From: an uncultured Eubacteriales bacterium
Lineage (GTDB): Bacteria; Bacillota; Clostridia; Christensenellales; Aristaeellaceae
Length of the DNA stretch: 64,000 bases
Reading direction: 5' to 3'
NCBI GenBank assembly: GCA_902790175.1
Contig: CADAQZ010000005.1
Location: forward strand, 122,173 to 186,172
Below are positions 23,899-33,204 of the stretch, piece after piece. Both the position numbers and the translations under genes were made by a program. How positions within the stretch are numbered: position 1 is the stretch's first letter; every line of letters begins with the position of its first letter. The notes beneath the pieces were generated by a model. It saw nothing but the letters and a program-made list of their open reading frames with translations, was not told the DNA's origin and did no database searches.

Positions 23899-25806
23899 TC
23901 AGGTCACGGTCTCTTCCGCCAACAGGAATTGCAGGTCCGCGTCCTTCATGTAGCCCTCGTGGCCCTCGAGGCGGATGTGGCTCCAGCCGTCCACGGTCTC
24001 GATGACCTCGACGCGCACGCCGTTCTCCAGGTGACCCAGCACGGCGGCGTCCTCGGAGTCCACGTCGAAGACCGGGGCCTTCTTGCCGTCGCGCGCCTTC
24101 ACCACCGCAGGCAGCACGGAGTTGTCCGCCTGCACGGTCGATTCGGCCGCCTCCTCCTCCACGGGCTCGCCGCCCCAGAACGTCAGGTACTGGTTCAGGA
24201 GGAACCCGTTGCGGCCCTCGTACTCCACGAAGGACCACTCCTTGCCGCGCAACAGCACGCGCAGCTGGGTGTCGCAGGGGAGCTCGGCGAGGATGGCGCT
24301 GTCCGTATTAGCCTGCTCGCGCAGGTTCAGCGTCACGCCGGGTCCGTCCGTGGTCACGCGGGCGTAGGTGGTCGTGCCCTCGTAGTTCTCCAGGCCGCCG
24401 TCGGTGGCCAGGTACGCCGCGAACACCTCCCACGGCATCGAGACGCCCGCCAGGTACTCCTTGGTGGTGTAGCCGATGGTGTAGCTCTGTTCGTCGCCCG
24501 CGCTGTAGGTCAGCGAGGACACGTCCTGGTTGTAGTACTCCAGGAAGTCGTCGCGCACATAGCCCACGTTGGTGCGGCGCTGTACGTGGCCCCAGCCCTT
24601 CACGCGGTCCAGCGCGATCACCACGTTGGAGGGCGTCAGGCTGGTGAGCGCCTGGGAACCGGAGTTGGGCTCGGCGCGCAGGCGGATGGACGCGCTGATG
24701 TTCGTGCGCGCCATCGTCAGCGTGCCTTCCTCGGTCGCAAGCTCGCAGCCGCCCTCGCCGAACAGGCCGCGCACCTTCCCCGCCTCGTACTCCAGCGCCT
24801 TCTGCATCTCGGGGATCAGCACGCCGTCGGTGGGATAGGCGTAGGCGCTCTGGAACTGCTTGACGGCGCTGAGCACGTCCACGTCGAACACGCCGTCGAT
24901 GGCGCTGTCGTAGAGCTTGAGGTCCGTCAGCTGCTTCTGCACGTTGCGCACCACGGGGCCGCTCATGCCCTCCTGGAGCGTCACGTTGGTGGCCGTAGGC
25001 GCCTCGTCGGAGTAGATCACCTGCAAGAACTCCTCGGTCGCCAGCCCGGTCTCCTCCACGCCCATCAGCTGCTGCGCGTCGCGCACGGCGTTGATGGTCG
25101 CGCCGCCGTAACGGCCGTCGATCCCGGCGCTGTAGATGCCCAGGTCGCGCAGGCGTGTCTGCAGATCGCGCACCTGGCTGCCCTTGGCGCCGCTGCCCAG
25201 CACACCCTCCTCCTTGGTCTTGGCGCAGAAGTAGTCGTAGGACTTGCCGTTTTCATTCGTATAGGACGAGCGCAGCAGCAGCGTGCGCGTGTTCTCGTCC
25301 TCCTTCTTGCTGGTGTAGATCTTCACGCGGGTGCCCGGCTCGCAGCACTTGGCGATGAACTCCGCATCCTGCCAGCGCAGCCGCAGGCAGCCGTGCGAGG
25401 CTTCCTTGCCCAGCGCCGCCACGCCGGAGGCGCTGATCGTGGCGTCGTCCATCAGCTTGCAGGGGATGGAGTGGAACAGCACGCCCTTGAAGATGCGCGT
25501 GGCGTAGTGGGCGTAGCAGTCGTAGGAGCGGAAGTAGTACCACAGCTCGCGCTCCTGCGCCTCCTGCTTCTTGGGCAGGTAGAACGTGCCGTGGGGCGTG
25601 GCGTTCTCCAGGCCCGACGAGCACAGCATCTGCCGAACGACGTTGTCTGTCTTGGTGCTGTAGATGGTGACGATCTGGTTGGTCAGGTCGGCCTTGATAT
25701 AGTAGGGCATGTCGTAGGCGGCCCGCGCCGACTGTTCCAGGGCGGGCAGCGTCATACATGCCATCAGCATCGCCAGTATCAGGGCGACCCTCTTGCGCAG
25801 TTTCAT
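23899..25806 (-). CDS. Secreted L,D-transpeptidase with peptidoglycan-binding and SH3-like repeats
   Basis: A signal peptide (KRVALILAMLMACMTLPAL) starts at ATG 25806, seven codons inside the longest frame. The YkuD domain follows and has the catalytic motif ASHGCLRLR with Cys at about residue 140, as expected for an enzyme that makes 3-3 crosslinks or attaches proteins to peptidoglycan. Two PG_binding_1 repeats come next (QVRDLQTRLRDLGIYSAGID and VVRNVQKQLTDLKLYDSAID), each ending in a DG-containing turn. The remaining half has three or more SH3-like segments (ISASIRLRAEP, VTLNLREQAN, GVRVEVIETVDGW). The total is 635 aa. It sits alone, facing the Nudix gene. Confidence 0.9.
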   Translation of the reverse strand: MKLRKRVALILAMLMACMTLPALEQSARAAYDMPYYIKADLTNQIVTIYSTKTDNVVRQMLCSSGLENATPHGTFYLPKKQEAQERELWYYFRSYDCYAHYATRIFKGVLFHSIPCKLMDDATISASGVAALGKEASHGCLRLRWQDAEFIAKCCEPGTRVKIYTSKKEDENTRTLLLRSSYTNENGKSYDYFCAKTKEEGVLGSGAKGSQVRDLQTRLRDLGIYSAGIDGRYGGATINAVRDAQQLMGVEETGLATEEFLQVIYSDEAPTATNVTLQEGMSGPVVRNVQKQLTDLKLYDSAIDGVFDVDVLSAVKQFQSAYAYPTDGVLIPEMQKALEYEAGKVRGLFGEGGCELATEEGTLTMARTNISASIRLRAEPNSGSQALTSLTPSNVVIALDRVKGWGHVQRRTNVGYVRDDFLEYYNQDVSSLTYSAGDEQSYTIGYTTKEYLAGVSMPWEVFAAYLATDGGLENYEGTTTYARVTTDGPGVTLNLREQANTDSAILAELPCDTQLRVLLRGKEWSFVEYEGRNGFLLNQYLTFWGGEPVEEEAAESTVQADNSVLPAVVKARDGKKAPVFDVDSEDAAVLGHLENGVRVEVIETVDGWSHIRLEGHEGYMKDADLQFLLAEETVT

Positions 25807-25841
25807 GGCAAAACCCCTATAAACCATACGGTATATCAGAA

Positions 25842-25864
25842 CCGCGCACCCAAAGGGTGCGCGG
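25842..25864 (-). terminator. Hairpin after rplA
   Basis: CCGCGCACCC and GGGTGCGCGG form a 10-bp stem with a 3-base loop 18 bp after the rplA stop. The following T content on the minus strand is low (TTCTGATAT), so termination strength is uncertain. Confidence 0.6.
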
Positions 25865-25881
25865 CACGATCACAGACGCGA

Positions 25882-26541
25882 TCAGAACTTCAGGGAATTC
25901 AGCTTGATGCCGGGGCCCATGGTGGTGGAGATCACGGCAGAGCGGATGTAGGTTCCCTTGGTGGCCGAGGGCTTGGCCTTGATGATGGCCTCCATCAGCA
26001 CGCGCAGGTTCTCGACCAGCTTCTGCTCGTCGAAGGACGCCTTGCCCACGGGGCAGTGGATGATGGCGGTCTTGTCCACGCGATACTCGACCTTACCGGC
26101 TTTGATATCGCTGATGGCCTGCGCCACGTTCATGGTCACGGTGCCGGCCTTCGGGGAAGGCATCAGGCCCTTGGGGCCCAGCACGCGGCCCAGGCGGCCA
26201 ACCTGGCCCATCATGTCGGGGGTGGCCACGACCACGTCGAAGTCGAACCAGCCGCCCTGGATCTTGGCGACCATGTCCTCAGCGCCCACGTAATCCGCGC
26301 CGGCGGCCTCGGCCTCGGCGGCCTTGTCGGCCTTGCAGATCACCAGCACGCGAACGGTCTTGCCGGTGCCGTTGGGCAGAACCACGGCGCCGCGGACCTG
26401 CTGGTCGGCGTGGCGGGGATCGACGCCCAGGCGGACGGAGATCTCCACGGTCTCATCGAACTTGGCCTTGGCGGTCTGCTTGACCAGCGCGATGGCCTCC
26501 TCGGGGTCATACTGCTTGGTGCGGTCGATCAGCTTATACAT
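25882..26541 (-). CDS. rplA: 50S ribosomal protein L1
   Basis: L1 forms the mobile stalk near the E site of the large subunit and in many bacteria represses its own operon. The sequence carries [26 protein letters not shown] and the C-terminal STTMGPGI with only ordinary variation. ATG 26541 lies a few bases after AAGGAGGA and gives 219 aa, about 10 residues short at the N-terminus compared with the usual MxKxGKKY start. An in-frame TTG at 26556 would add five. It follows rplK after 51 bp and is the last gene of this unit. Confidence 0.94.
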   Translation of the reverse strand: MYKLIDRTKQYDPEEAIALVKQTAKAKFDETVEISVRLGVDPRHADQQVRGAVVLPNGTGKTVRVLVICKADKAAEAEAAGADYVGAEDMVAKIQGGWFDFDVVVATPDMMGQVGRLGRVLGPKGLMPSPKAGTVTMNVAQAISDIKAGKVEYRVDKTAIIHCPVGKASFDEQKLVENLRVLMEAIIKAKPSATKGTYIRSAVISTTMGPGIKLNSLKF

Positions 26542-26592
26542 CCTCCTTGTGGTCAATCGGATTGAAAAATCCTCCCACGGTATTGCGGCTCG

Positions 26593-27018
26593 TTAGTCAA
26601 CCACCACGACGCCCATGGAGCGCGCGGTGCCGGCGATCATGCTCATCGCGGCCTCGAGGGACGCGGCGTTCAGATCGGGCATCTTCAGCTCGGCGATCTC
26701 TTTGATCTGGGCCTTGGTGATGTTCGCGACCTTGTCCCGATTGGGGCGGCCGGAAGCATGCTCGATGCCGCAGGCCTTCTTGATCAGGACGGCCGCCGGG
26801 GGCGTCTTGGTGATGAAGGTGAAGGAGCGATCCTGATACACGGTGATGACCACCGGGATGATCAGGCCGGCCTGCTTGCCGGTGCGATCGTTGAACTCCT
26901 TGCAGAAGCCGGGGATGTTCACGCCATGCTGACCGAGCGCGGGGCCGATGGGCGGGGCGGGCGTCGCCTTGCCGGCAGGCACCTGCAGCTTGATAAGCGC
27001 GGTAACTTTCTTTGCCAT
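26593..27018 (-). CDS. rplK: 50S ribosomal protein L11
   Basis: L11 binds 23S rRNA at the GTPase-associated centre. The signature [19 protein letters not shown] and the C-terminal [10 protein letters not shown] are intact, and the length of 141 aa is exactly typical. ATG 27018 follows AAGGAGGATACCCAA; a longer frame from 27081 runs into the leader. The 121-bp gap to nusG contains two GC-rich hairpins on the minus strand (27113-27130 and about 27083-27101). Confidence 0.97.
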   Translation of the reverse strand: MAKKVTALIKLQVPAGKATPAPPIGPALGQHGVNIPGFCKEFNDRTGKQAGLIIPVVITVYQDRSFTFITKTPPAAVLIKKACGIEHASGRPNRDKVANITKAQIKEIAELKMPDLNAASLEAAMSMIAGTARSMGVVVVD

Positions 27019-27112
27019 TTGGGTATCCTCCTTAACATGTATGTGGTGAAGCGGGGTGCCTTCGCATCCCTCCCACTCCACTGAAACCCGCAGCGGGGTT
27101 CAGCCGGTACAA

Positions 27113-27130
27113 AGCCCTGCCGGGCAGGGC
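27113..27130 (-). promoter_or_regulatory. Hairpin between nusG and rplK
   Basis: GCCCTGCCCGGCAGGGC is a near-perfect palindrome 10 bp after the nusG stop, followed on the minus strand only by TTTG. It may attenuate or protect the transcript; no separate promoter for rplK is evident. Confidence 0.45.
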
Positions 27131-27139
27131 GGCGGGAGC

Positions 27140-27667
27140 TTACTCCTCCCGCACGACTTCGTCGTAGGCCAGCTCCACGGTGGTCTCCCGCTTGAGCATC
27201 GGCACGGTCACGGTCAGCACCTGGGTCTTCGGGTCGATGGCCGTCACCTTGCCGGTGAAGTTCTCGAACAGGCCCGTGAGGATGCGGACGTTGTCGCCCA
27301 CCACGATGTCCAGCCGCGTCTGCGGCACGGCATCGAAGATGGTGGCGAAGTCGCTCTCGGAAAGGGGCGTCGGCTTGTTGCCGGAGCCCACAAAGCCGGT
27401 CACGCCGCGGGTATTGCGAACCACGTACCACGTCTCGTTCGTCATTTCCATCTTGACGATCACGTAGCTGGGCAGCAGCTTGCGCTGCACCGTGCGGCGC
27501 TTGTTGTTCTTGATCTCTACGGCTTCTTCCACCGGTATGCGAACATCGACGATCTTGTCCTGCATGCCGTTGTTCTCCACGGCCTTGAGCAGGCTGTCGC
27601 GCACCTTGTTTTCATAGCCGGAATAGGTATGCACTACATACCATTTGATATCCGCATTTTCAGACAT
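27140..27667 (-). CDS. nusG: Transcription termination/antitermination protein NusG
   Basis: NusG binds RNA polymerase and links it to Rho or the ribosome. The NGN domain begins with KWYVVHTYSGYENKV and includes LLPSYVIVKM. The KOW motif is near the C-terminus in VGDNVRILTGLFENFTGKV. The length of 175 aa is normal. It lies 16 bp after secE and upstream of rplK, the usual order. Confidence 0.97.
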   Translation of the reverse strand: MSENADIKWYVVHTYSGYENKVRDSLLKAVENNGMQDKIVDVRIPVEEAVEIKNNKRRTVQRKLLPSYVIVKMEMTNETWYVVRNTRGVTGFVGSGNKPTPLSESDFATIFDAVPQTRLDIVVGDNVRILTGLFENFTGKVTAIDPKTQVLTVTVPMLKRETTVELAYDEVVREE

Positions 27668-27683
27668 ATTCGACTCCTGACGA

Positions 27684-27926
27684 TCAGCCGGTGATCAGCT
27701 TGATCAGAGCGCCGGCGCCCAGATCGAACACGCCGATGATCACGCCCATGACGATCATGAATACGAATACCACGACGGAATAGTTCAGCAGCTCCTTCTT
27801 GGTGGGCCAGGAGACCTTCTTCAGCTCGTGGAACATGTTCTTGAAGCTGCGGCCGATGCCCTTGAAGAAATTGACGATGCGCTGCACGAAGCCGGGCTTG
27901 GTATTCTTGTTCTCTTCCTTTGCCAT
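27684..27926 (-). CDS. secE: Preprotein translocase subunit SecE
   Basis: SecE is the small essential membrane subunit that stabilises SecY. The amphipathic segment ELKKVSWPTKKELLNYSVVV with the conserved KVSWP is followed by one membrane helix (VFVFMIVMGVIIGVF). The length of 80 aa is typical for Gram-positive SecE. It sits between rpmG and nusG, as in most Firmicutes. Confidence 0.96.
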   Translation of the reverse strand: MAKEENKNTKPGFVQRIVNFFKGIGRSFKNMFHELKKVSWPTKKELLNYSVVVFVFMIVMGVIIGVFDLGAGALIKLITG

Positions 27927-27973
27927 GCTTACAACTCCTCGCTAACTGTGGCATCCACAGGGGAAGGCCGGGA

Positions 27974-28135
27974 TTACTTGGTCTCCTTGTGGCTGGTGTG
28001 CTTCTTGCAGAAGCGGCAGTACTTGTTCATCTCCAGACGATCGGGATCGTTCTTCTTGTTCTTCATGGTATTGTAATTGCGCTGCTTGCACTCGCTGCAC
28101 GCCAGCGTCACCTTGATTCGCTTATCCGATGCCAT
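27974..28135 (-). CDS. rpmG: 50S ribosomal protein L33
   Basis: L33 is a small zinc-ribbon protein of the large subunit. The 53-residue protein has CSECKQRNY and [14 protein letters not shown], which keep both CxxC pairs, so it is the zinc-binding (C+) form. ATG 28135 follows GGGGAGG; the longer frame from 28279 contains the promoter. First gene of the rpmG-secE-nusG-rplK-rplA unit. Confidence 0.96.
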   Translation of the reverse strand: MASDKRIKVTLACSECKQRNYNTMKNKKNDPDRLEMNKYCRFCKKHTSHKETK

Positions 28136-28250
28136 GCTTGACACCTCCCCATGTGTTTTTTCGGCACCCGCATACCACATGCGGCTGCCGATGCGCCCGC
28201 GGCAAAAATGCCGACGACAACAGCAGCCCACATCCGGGGCAGACTGATAC

Positions 28251-28279
28251 ATTATAAAATAGCTTTGCGCCAAATGCAA
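28251..28279 (-). promoter_or_regulatory. Promoter of rpmG-secE-nusG-rplKA
   Basis: Minus-strand TTGCAT (28279-28274), 17 bp, TATAAT (28256-28251), between the rplL terminator and rpmG. Confidence 0.85.
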
Positions 28280-28324
28280 GGGCTATTGGCGTTCACGGCT
28301 AAATTTTACAATTATACAAGGCTC

Positions 28325-28365
28325 CTCAAAAAGACCATGCGCTGTGCGCGCATGGTCTTTTTGAG
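28325..28365 (-). terminator. Terminator after rplL
   Basis: An 18-bp perfect stem (28325-28342 with 28348-28365) reads CTCAAAAAGACCATGCGC and its complement, giving a U-rich run on the minus strand (TCTTTTTGAG). It separates rplJL from the rpmG unit. Confidence 0.9.
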
Positions 28366-28375
28366 CGCGTCGAAA

Positions 28376-28756
28376 TTACTTGACCTCGATCTCGGCGCCG
28401 GCTTCCTCGAACTTCTTCTTGAGCTCTTCGGCCGCTTCCTTGGTGACGCCCTCGGCCAGGGTGGAGGGAGCGCCGTCCACCAGGTCCTTGGCTTCCTTCA
28501 GGCCCAGGCCGGGCTTGACTTCGCGGACGATCTTGATGACGTTCAGCTTCTTCGCGCCGGCAGACTTCAGGATCACGTCGAACTCGGTCTTCTCTTCCTC
28601 AGCCGCAGCGGCCTCGCCGCCGGCGACCGCGCCGCCCACGACCACGGGAGCCGCGGCAGACACGCCAAACTTCTCTTCCATTTCCTTGACCAGATCGGCC
28701 AGCTCCAGGATCGTCATGCTCTCGATCGCGGAGATGATTTCAGCATTGTTAGCCAT
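28376..28756 (-). CDS. rplL: 50S ribosomal protein L7/L12
   Basis: This stalk protein recruits translation factors. The N-terminal dimer domain ([17 protein letters not shown]), an Ala/Glu-rich hinge (about residues 33-56) and the C-terminal factor-binding domain with [20 protein letters not shown] are all present. The length of 126 aa is typical. It follows rplJ after 52 bp under control of the L10 leader. No rpoB follows, since the terminator and rpmG come next. Confidence 0.97.
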   Translation of the reverse strand: MANNAEIISAIESMTILELADLVKEMEEKFGVSAAAPVVVGGAVAGGEAAAAEEEKTEFDVILKSAGAKKLNVIKIVREVKPGLGLKEAKDLVDGAPSTLAEGVTKEAAEELKKKFEEAGAEIEVK

Positions 28757-28808
28757 GATTATATCCTCCTAAATTATTCTGTGGATCGATGTTGGGGTCA
28801 GGCGGCGA

Positions 28809-29306
28809 TCAAGCCTCGCCGGCCTGCTTCTTGCGAATGGCCTCCAGCGCGTAGACGAACTTGGACACAGAGCTCATCATGCTGCCCATGATCTTCGCGA
28901 TGAGAACCTCGCGGCTGGGAGTGTTGGCCAGCGCCTGCACGCCCTTCTCGTCGATGTACGCGCCATCGCACATGCCGCACTTGATGGTGACGTTCTTGTT
29001 CTTCTTGGCGAACTCCGACAGGATCTTCGCCGGGGCCACGGCGTCCTCGTAGCCGAAGGCCACGGCCGTGGGGCCCTCCAGGTGGGGCTTCATGTCGTCA
29101 AGGTTCATATCCTTGACGGCCAGGTTGATCATCGTGTTCTTCAGAACCGCATACTCAACGCCCGCCTTGCGAAGCTGGTTGCGCAGCTCGGTGACTTCCG
29201 CCACGTTCAGGCCGCGATAGTCGACCAGGATGGCGGACTGGGCCTTCTCAAACTTCGCCTTGATGTCGGCCACGACGCCCTTCTTGATCTCTAAATTCTT
29301 GGACAT
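28809..29306 (-). CDS. rplJ: 50S ribosomal protein L10
   Basis: L10 anchors the L7/L12 dimers at the stalk and binds its own mRNA leader. The N-terminal part has VVADIKAKFEKAQSAILVDY RGL and TVLKNT-like sequence (AVLKNTMINLA), and the C-terminal helix binds L12 (SSVSKFVYALEAIRKKQ). The length of 165 aa is normal. The preceding leader RNA carries the L10-leader fold. Confidence 0.97.
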   Translation of the reverse strand: MSKNLEIKKGVVADIKAKFEKAQSAILVDYRGLNVAEVTELRNQLRKAGVEYAVLKNTMINLAVKDMNLDDMKPHLEGPTAVAFGYEDAVAPAKILSEFAKKNKNVTIKCGMCDGAYIDEKGVQALANTPSREVLIAKIMGSMMSSVSKFVYALEAIRKKQAGEA

Positions 29307-29365
29307 TTTCTTACACCTCGCATTCCGTCCGAAAGTCGACCGCCTTCCGCGGCCGCTGACGGCAA

Positions 29366-29480
29366 TTTAAAAACCCTTGCGCAAGACGCAAGGGCGGTGT
29401 GAATCCAACCATTGCGCCTCGGCGAGAAACCCGAAGGTAATCATGCTTACGCACTCGCTGTCTATGGCACAGAGCTTTCA
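29366..29480 (-). promoter_or_regulatory. L10 leader RNA with attenuator hairpin
   Basis: On the minus strand the 5' leader holds CATAGACAGCGAGTGCG, a central hairpin around ACCTTCGGG, and CTCGCCGAGG, which together match the Firmicute L10-binding leader with its conserved AGACAGC and GCCGAGG strands. It is followed by CCCTTGCGTCTTGCGCAAGGG and TTTTT, an intrinsic terminator-like stem (29374-29394). L10-L12 binding is expected to stop transcription into rplJL. Confidence 0.85.
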
Positions 29481-29493
29481 AAAGCCAAAGTTG

Positions 29494-29522
29494 ATTATAG
29501 CAATTCGGGGCCGCGATGTCAA
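29494..29522 (-). promoter_or_regulatory. Consensus promoter of rplJL
   Basis: Minus-strand TTGACA (29522-29517), 17 bp, TATAAT (29499-29494), exact consensus, just before the L10 leader. Confidence 0.92.
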
Positions 29523-29594
29523 GAAGCGCCGGGAAAGTTTAACATATCCGCCCGCCGGAGTACAATATTCTAAAGTGAAATTTACCTATCTTTG

Positions 29595-29623
29595 TTGCAA
29601 TCGGCGCCGCGCTGTGATAAACT
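29595..29623 (+). promoter_or_regulatory. Promoter of tig
   Basis: TTGCAA (29595-29600), 17 bp, TAAACT (29618-29623), divergent from rplJL. The 29307-29672 gap is fully explained by the two promoters and the L10 leader. Confidence 0.65.
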
Positions 29624-29672
29624 GAGGTTTGCGTTGTAAATATATAGAAGCAAAAAAACCAGGAGGAATAAC

Positions 29673-30956
29673 ATGACCACGACTTTTGAAAAGCTCTCTT
29701 CCAACAAGGTGAAGCTCGGCTTCGTCGTCGAGCCGGAGAAGTTCGAGGAGGGCCTGAAGAAGGCTTATAACAAGATGAAGGGCCGCATCAACATCCCCGG
29801 CTTCCGCAAGGGCAAGGCCCCGATGAAGGTGATCGAGAACCACTACGGCGAGGGCGTGTTCTATGAAGAGGCCTTCGACGCCATCTTCCCCGAGCTGTAT
29901 CAGGCCGCGCTGAAGGAGCACGACGTGCAGGTCGTCGACCGTCCGGAACTGGACGTGGAGCAGATCGGCCGCGGCAAGGAGCTCAAGTTCACCGTCGAGG
30001 TGTTCGTGCGCCCCGACGTGGAGCTGGGCGAGTACAAGCACCTGGGCCTGGTGAAGACCGTGGACGAGGTGACCGACGACGACGTGAACGCCGAGATCGA
30101 GCGCGCGCGCGACCGCTCCGCCCGCTGGGTGGAGATCGAGGATCGCCCCGCCAAGCTGGACGACCAGGTGAACATCGACTACGCCGGCTTCAACGGCGAC
30201 GAGCAGTTTGACGGCGGCACCGCGCAGGGCCACGAGCTCATCCTGGGCTCCGGCAGCTTCATCCCCGGCTTCGAGGACCAGCTGGTGGGCCACAAGGTGG
30301 GCGAGGAAGTGGAAGTGAACGTCACCTTCCCCGAGCAGTATCACGCCGAGGAGCTGGCGGGCAAGCCCGTGGTGTTCAAGGTGAAGATCAACGGCATCCG
30401 TGAGAAAGAAATGCCCGCGCTGGACGACGACTTCGTGACCGAGGTGTCCGAGACCGCCAACAACGTCGAGGAGTACAAGGCCGAGATCCGCGCGAACCTG
30501 GAGAAGGCCGCCGACGAGCGCGCCGAGGCCGCGTTTGAGAACGAGGTGCTGGAGAAGGTCTGCGAGAACGCGAAGGTGGACATCCCCGCCGCGATGATCG
30601 ACGAGCAGATCGACAACATGCTGCGCGACATGGAGATGCGCATGGCCTACCAGGGCATGAAGCTGGACGACTACTTCAAGTACACCGGCCAGACCCGTGA
30701 GCAGGTGCGCGACATGTACAAGCCCCAGGCCGAGGAGCGCGTGCTGGGCCAGCTGGTGATCGAGGCCGTGAAGAAGGCCGAGAACATCGAGGCCACCGAC
30801 GAGGAGACCGACGAAGAGATTTCCAAGTACGCCGAGCAGAACAAGAAGAGCCTCGAGGACTTCAAGAAGATGCTGTCCGACGGCGACAAGGAGTACTTCG
30901 CCGAGGCCGCCGCCGTGCGCAAGACCATCGACTTCCTGAAGGCGAACGCGGAATAA
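29673..30956 (+). CDS. tig: Trigger factor
   Basis: Trigger factor is the ribosome-bound chaperone with prolyl isomerase activity. The ribosome-docking signature is IPGFRKGKAP at about residues 46-55, the FKBP-like domain spans roughly 160-250 (VNIDYAGF, GSGSFIPGFEDQLVG), and the helical C-terminal chaperone arm follows. The length of 427 aa is normal. AGGAGGA lies 7 bp before the ATG. clpP and clpX follow, the common Firmicute order. Confidence 0.97.
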   Translation: MTTTFEKLSSNKVKLGFVVEPEKFEEGLKKAYNKMKGRINIPGFRKGKAPMKVIENHYGEGVFYEEAFDAIFPELYQAALKEHDVQVVDRPELDVEQIGRGKELKFTVEVFVRPDVELGEYKHLGLVKTVDEVTDDDVNAEIERARDRSARWVEIEDRPAKLDDQVNIDYAGFNGDEQFDGGTAQGHELILGSGSFIPGFEDQLVGHKVGEEVEVNVTFPEQYHAEELAGKPVVFKVKINGIREKEMPALDDDFVTEVSETANNVEEYKAEIRANLEKAADERAEAAFENEVLEKVCENAKVDIPAAMIDEQIDNMLRDMEMRMAYQGMKLDDYFKYTGQTREQVRDMYKPQAEERVLGQLVIEAVKKAENIEATDEETDEEISKYAEQNKKSLEDFKKMLSDGDKEYFAEAAAVRKTIDFLKANAE

Positions 30957-30974
30957 CGTCGTACAGCGACATTG

Positions 30975-31170
30975 TTCCGAATTAGGAATGAGAAATGAGG
31001 AATTAGGAATTGAGATTGCCCGGCAGCGTTCCTTCGCTGGATTTTGCCCGGGCCATCCGCTTCCGATTCCTCATTCCCTTCATTCCGAATAATCGGCCAA
31101 ACCGGCCACATACTAATGAGAAACGGGATTTTTCTTTCCTCATTCCTCATTCCAAATTCCTCATTGAAAA
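30975..31170. repeat. Repeat element with inverted GAATGAGGAATTAGG-type ends
   Basis: The tig-clpP gap contains a purine-rich arm (GAATTAGGAATGAGAAATGA and onward, about 30979-31014) and an opposed pyrimidine arm (CTTTCCTCATTCCTCATTCC, about 31132-31166) around a GC-rich centre. It resembles a small non-autonomous element or a long hairpin and has no coding signal. Confidence 0.75.
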
Positions 31171-31184
31171 AGGGGGTTGTGCCC

Positions 31185-31769
31185 ATGAACCTGGTGCCCT
31201 ATGTCATTGAACAGACCAACCGCGGCGAACGCTCCTACGATATCTACTCGCGCCTGCTGAAGGACCGCATCATCTTCCTGGGCGGCGAGATCGACGACGA
31301 CGTGGCCAACACCGTCGTCGCGCAGATGCTCTTCCTCGAGATGGAGGACCCGGACGCCGACATCATGCTCTACATCAACAGCCCCGGCGGCGCGGTGTCC
31401 GCGGGCATGGCGATCTACGACACGATGCAGTACCTGAAGTGCGAGGTGTCCACGCTGTGCGTGGGCCTGGCCGCCTCGATGGGCGCGTTCCTGCTGGCGG
31501 CGGGCGCGAAGGGCAAGCGCAAGGCCCTGCCCCACGCCGAGATCATGATCCACCAGCCGCTGGGCGGCGCGAAGGGCCAGGCCACCGACATCCAGATCCA
31601 GGCCGACCAGATCCTTCGCATCAAGAAGACGATGAACGAATTGCTGGCGAAGAACACCGGCAAGTCGCTCAAGACCATCGAGAAGGACACCGACCGCGAT
31701 CACTTCATGACCGCCGAGCAGGCGAAGGACTACGGGCTGATCGACGAGATCATCGCCCCGAGGAGATAA
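31185..31769 (+). CDS. clpP: ATP-dependent Clp protease proteolytic subunit
   Basis: ClpP forms the 14-subunit proteolytic barrel used with ClpX. The catalytic triad falls at the textbook positions: Ser98 in GLAASMGAF, His123 in IHQPLGG and Asp172 in DTDRDHF. The length of 194 aa is typical. ATG 31185 follows AGGGGG; the frame extends upstream through the repeat element but without homology. clpX begins 3 bp after its stop. Confidence 0.97.
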   Translation: MNLVPYVIEQTNRGERSYDIYSRLLKDRIIFLGGEIDDDVANTVVAQMLFLEMEDPDADIMLYINSPGGAVSAGMAIYDTMQYLKCEVSTLCVGLAASMGAFLLAAGAKGKRKALPHAEIMIHQPLGGAKGQATDIQIQADQILRIKKTMNELLAKNTGKSLKTIEKDTDRDHFMTAEQAKDYGLIDEIIAPRR

Positions 31770-31772
31770 GCC

Positions 31773-33098
31773 ATGGCAAACAGCAAGGATTCTTTCAAGA
31801 AGCAGGTGCGCTGCTCGTTCTGCGGCAAGACCGCGGACCATGTGCGCCGCATGATCTCCGGCCCCAACAACACCTACATCTGCAATGAGTGCGTGCTGTT
31901 GTGCAACGAGATCGTGTCCGACGACGTGGAGTCGATCACCAGCACCGGCGAGCCCGACATCAAGAAGCCCCAGGAGATCAAGGAGATCCTGGATCAGTAT
32001 GTGGTGGGCCAGGAGCAGGCCAAGAAGGCGCTGTCCGTGGCCGTGTACAACCACTACAAGCGCATCCGCTGCATGGGCAACAAGAAGAGCGACGTGGAGC
32101 TGCAAAAGAGCAACATCGTCATGCTCGGCCCCACCGGCTGCGGCAAGACCTATCTGGCCCAGACGCTGGCCAAGATATTGAACGTGCCCTTCGCCATCGG
32201 CGACGCCACCAGCCTGACCGAGGCCGGCTACGTGGGCGAGGACGTGGAGAATATACTGCTCCGCCTGATCCAGAACGCCGACTTCGACGTGGAGCTGGCG
32301 CAGCGCGGCATCATCTACATCGATGAGATCGACAAGATCGCCCGCAAGAGCGAGAACCCGTCCATCACGCGCGATGTGTCCGGCGAGGGCGTGCAGCAGG
32401 CGCTTTTGAAGATCCTGGAGGGCACCATCGCGTCCGTTCCCCCGCAGGGCGGCCGCAAGCACCCGCTGCAGGAGTTCATCCAGATCGACACCAGCAACAT
32501 ACTGTTCATCTGCGGCGGCGCGTTCGACGGCATCGAGAAGATCGTCGAGAGCCGCATCGGCAAGAAGGTGATGGGCTTCGGCGCGGAGGTCAAGGGCAAG
32601 AACGACCAGACCAACGCCGAGATCATGTCCCAGGTGCGCCCGGAGGACCTGCTGCGCTTCGGCCTGATCCCGGAGTTCATCGGCAGGCTGCCGGTGCTGG
32701 TGACGCTGAACAGCCTGGACGAGGAGGCACTGGTGAAGATCCTCACCGAGCCGAAGAACGCGCTGGTGCGCCAGTACGCAAAGCTCTTGTCGTTCGACGA
32801 TGTGGAGCTGGAGTTCACCCCCGACGCGCTGCAGGCCATCGCCCAGCAGGCGCTGGGCCGCAAGAGCGGCGCGCGCGGCCTGCGCGCCATCATCGAGGGC
32901 GTGATGCTGGACACGATGTACGAGCTGCCGTCGCTGGAGAACGTGCGCAAGTGCATCATCACCAGGGAGGCCGTGCTCAACGGTGAGAAGCCCACGCTGA
33001 TCTACGGCGAGAGCGAGAAAGCCCTGCCCGAGCCCGCGGCCGCGCTTTCCGAAGTGTTTGAGGACGCGCCCCTCGCGGATGCCCCCACGGCGGGGTAA
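31773..33098 (+). CDS. clpX: ATP-dependent Clp protease ATP-binding subunit ClpX
   Basis: ClpX unfolds substrates and feeds ClpP. The N-terminal zinc-binding domain has CSFCGK and CNECVLLCN (residues about 14-44). The AAA+ core has the Walker A GPTGCGKT, Walker [11 protein letters not shown], the GYVGEDVE pore loop and the [13 protein letters not shown] region that contacts ClpP. Its ribosome site GAGGAG overlaps the end of clpP. The length of 441 aa is normal. A palindromic repeat with a T tail follows and probably terminates transcription. Confidence 0.97.
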   Translation: MANSKDSFKKQVRCSFCGKTADHVRRMISGPNNTYICNECVLLCNEIVSDDVESITSTGEPDIKKPQEIKEILDQYVVGQEQAKKALSVAVYNHYKRIRCMGNKKSDVELQKSNIVMLGPTGCGKTYLAQTLAKILNVPFAIGDATSLTEAGYVGEDVENILLRLIQNADFDVELAQRGIIYIDEIDKIARKSENPSITRDVSGEGVQQALLKILEGTIASVPPQGGRKHPLQEFIQIDTSNILFICGGAFDGIEKIVESRIGKKVMGFGAEVKGKNDQTNAEIMSQVRPEDLLRFGLIPEFIGRLPVLVTLNSLDEEALVKILTEPKNALVRQYAKLLSFDDVELEFTPDALQAIAQQALGRKSGARGLRAIIEGVMLDTMYELPSLENVRKCIITREAVLNGEKPTLIYGESEKALPEPAAALSEVFEDAPLADAPTAG

Positions 33099-33120
33099 TG
33101 CCCCGGGTTTGACCCTAAGA

Positions 33121-33203
33121 AAAGATCCTTCGCTTCGCTCAGGATGACACGATTGACGTCTGACACGTCGTTGTCATCCTGAGCGCAGCGAAGGATCTTT
33201 TTG
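33121..33203. repeat. Palindromic repeat element acting as the clpX terminator
   Basis: AAAGATCCTTCGCTTCGCTC (33121-) faces GAGCGCAGCGAAGGATCTTT (to 33200), with arms of about 29 bp and a T run at the end. Confidence 0.88.
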
Positions 33204-33204
33204 T

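Noticed and set aside
23896-26565. Open frame of 889 codons on the plus strand
   Set aside because: It runs antisense through two real genes (L,D-transpeptidase and rplA), so it cannot be a single native protein.
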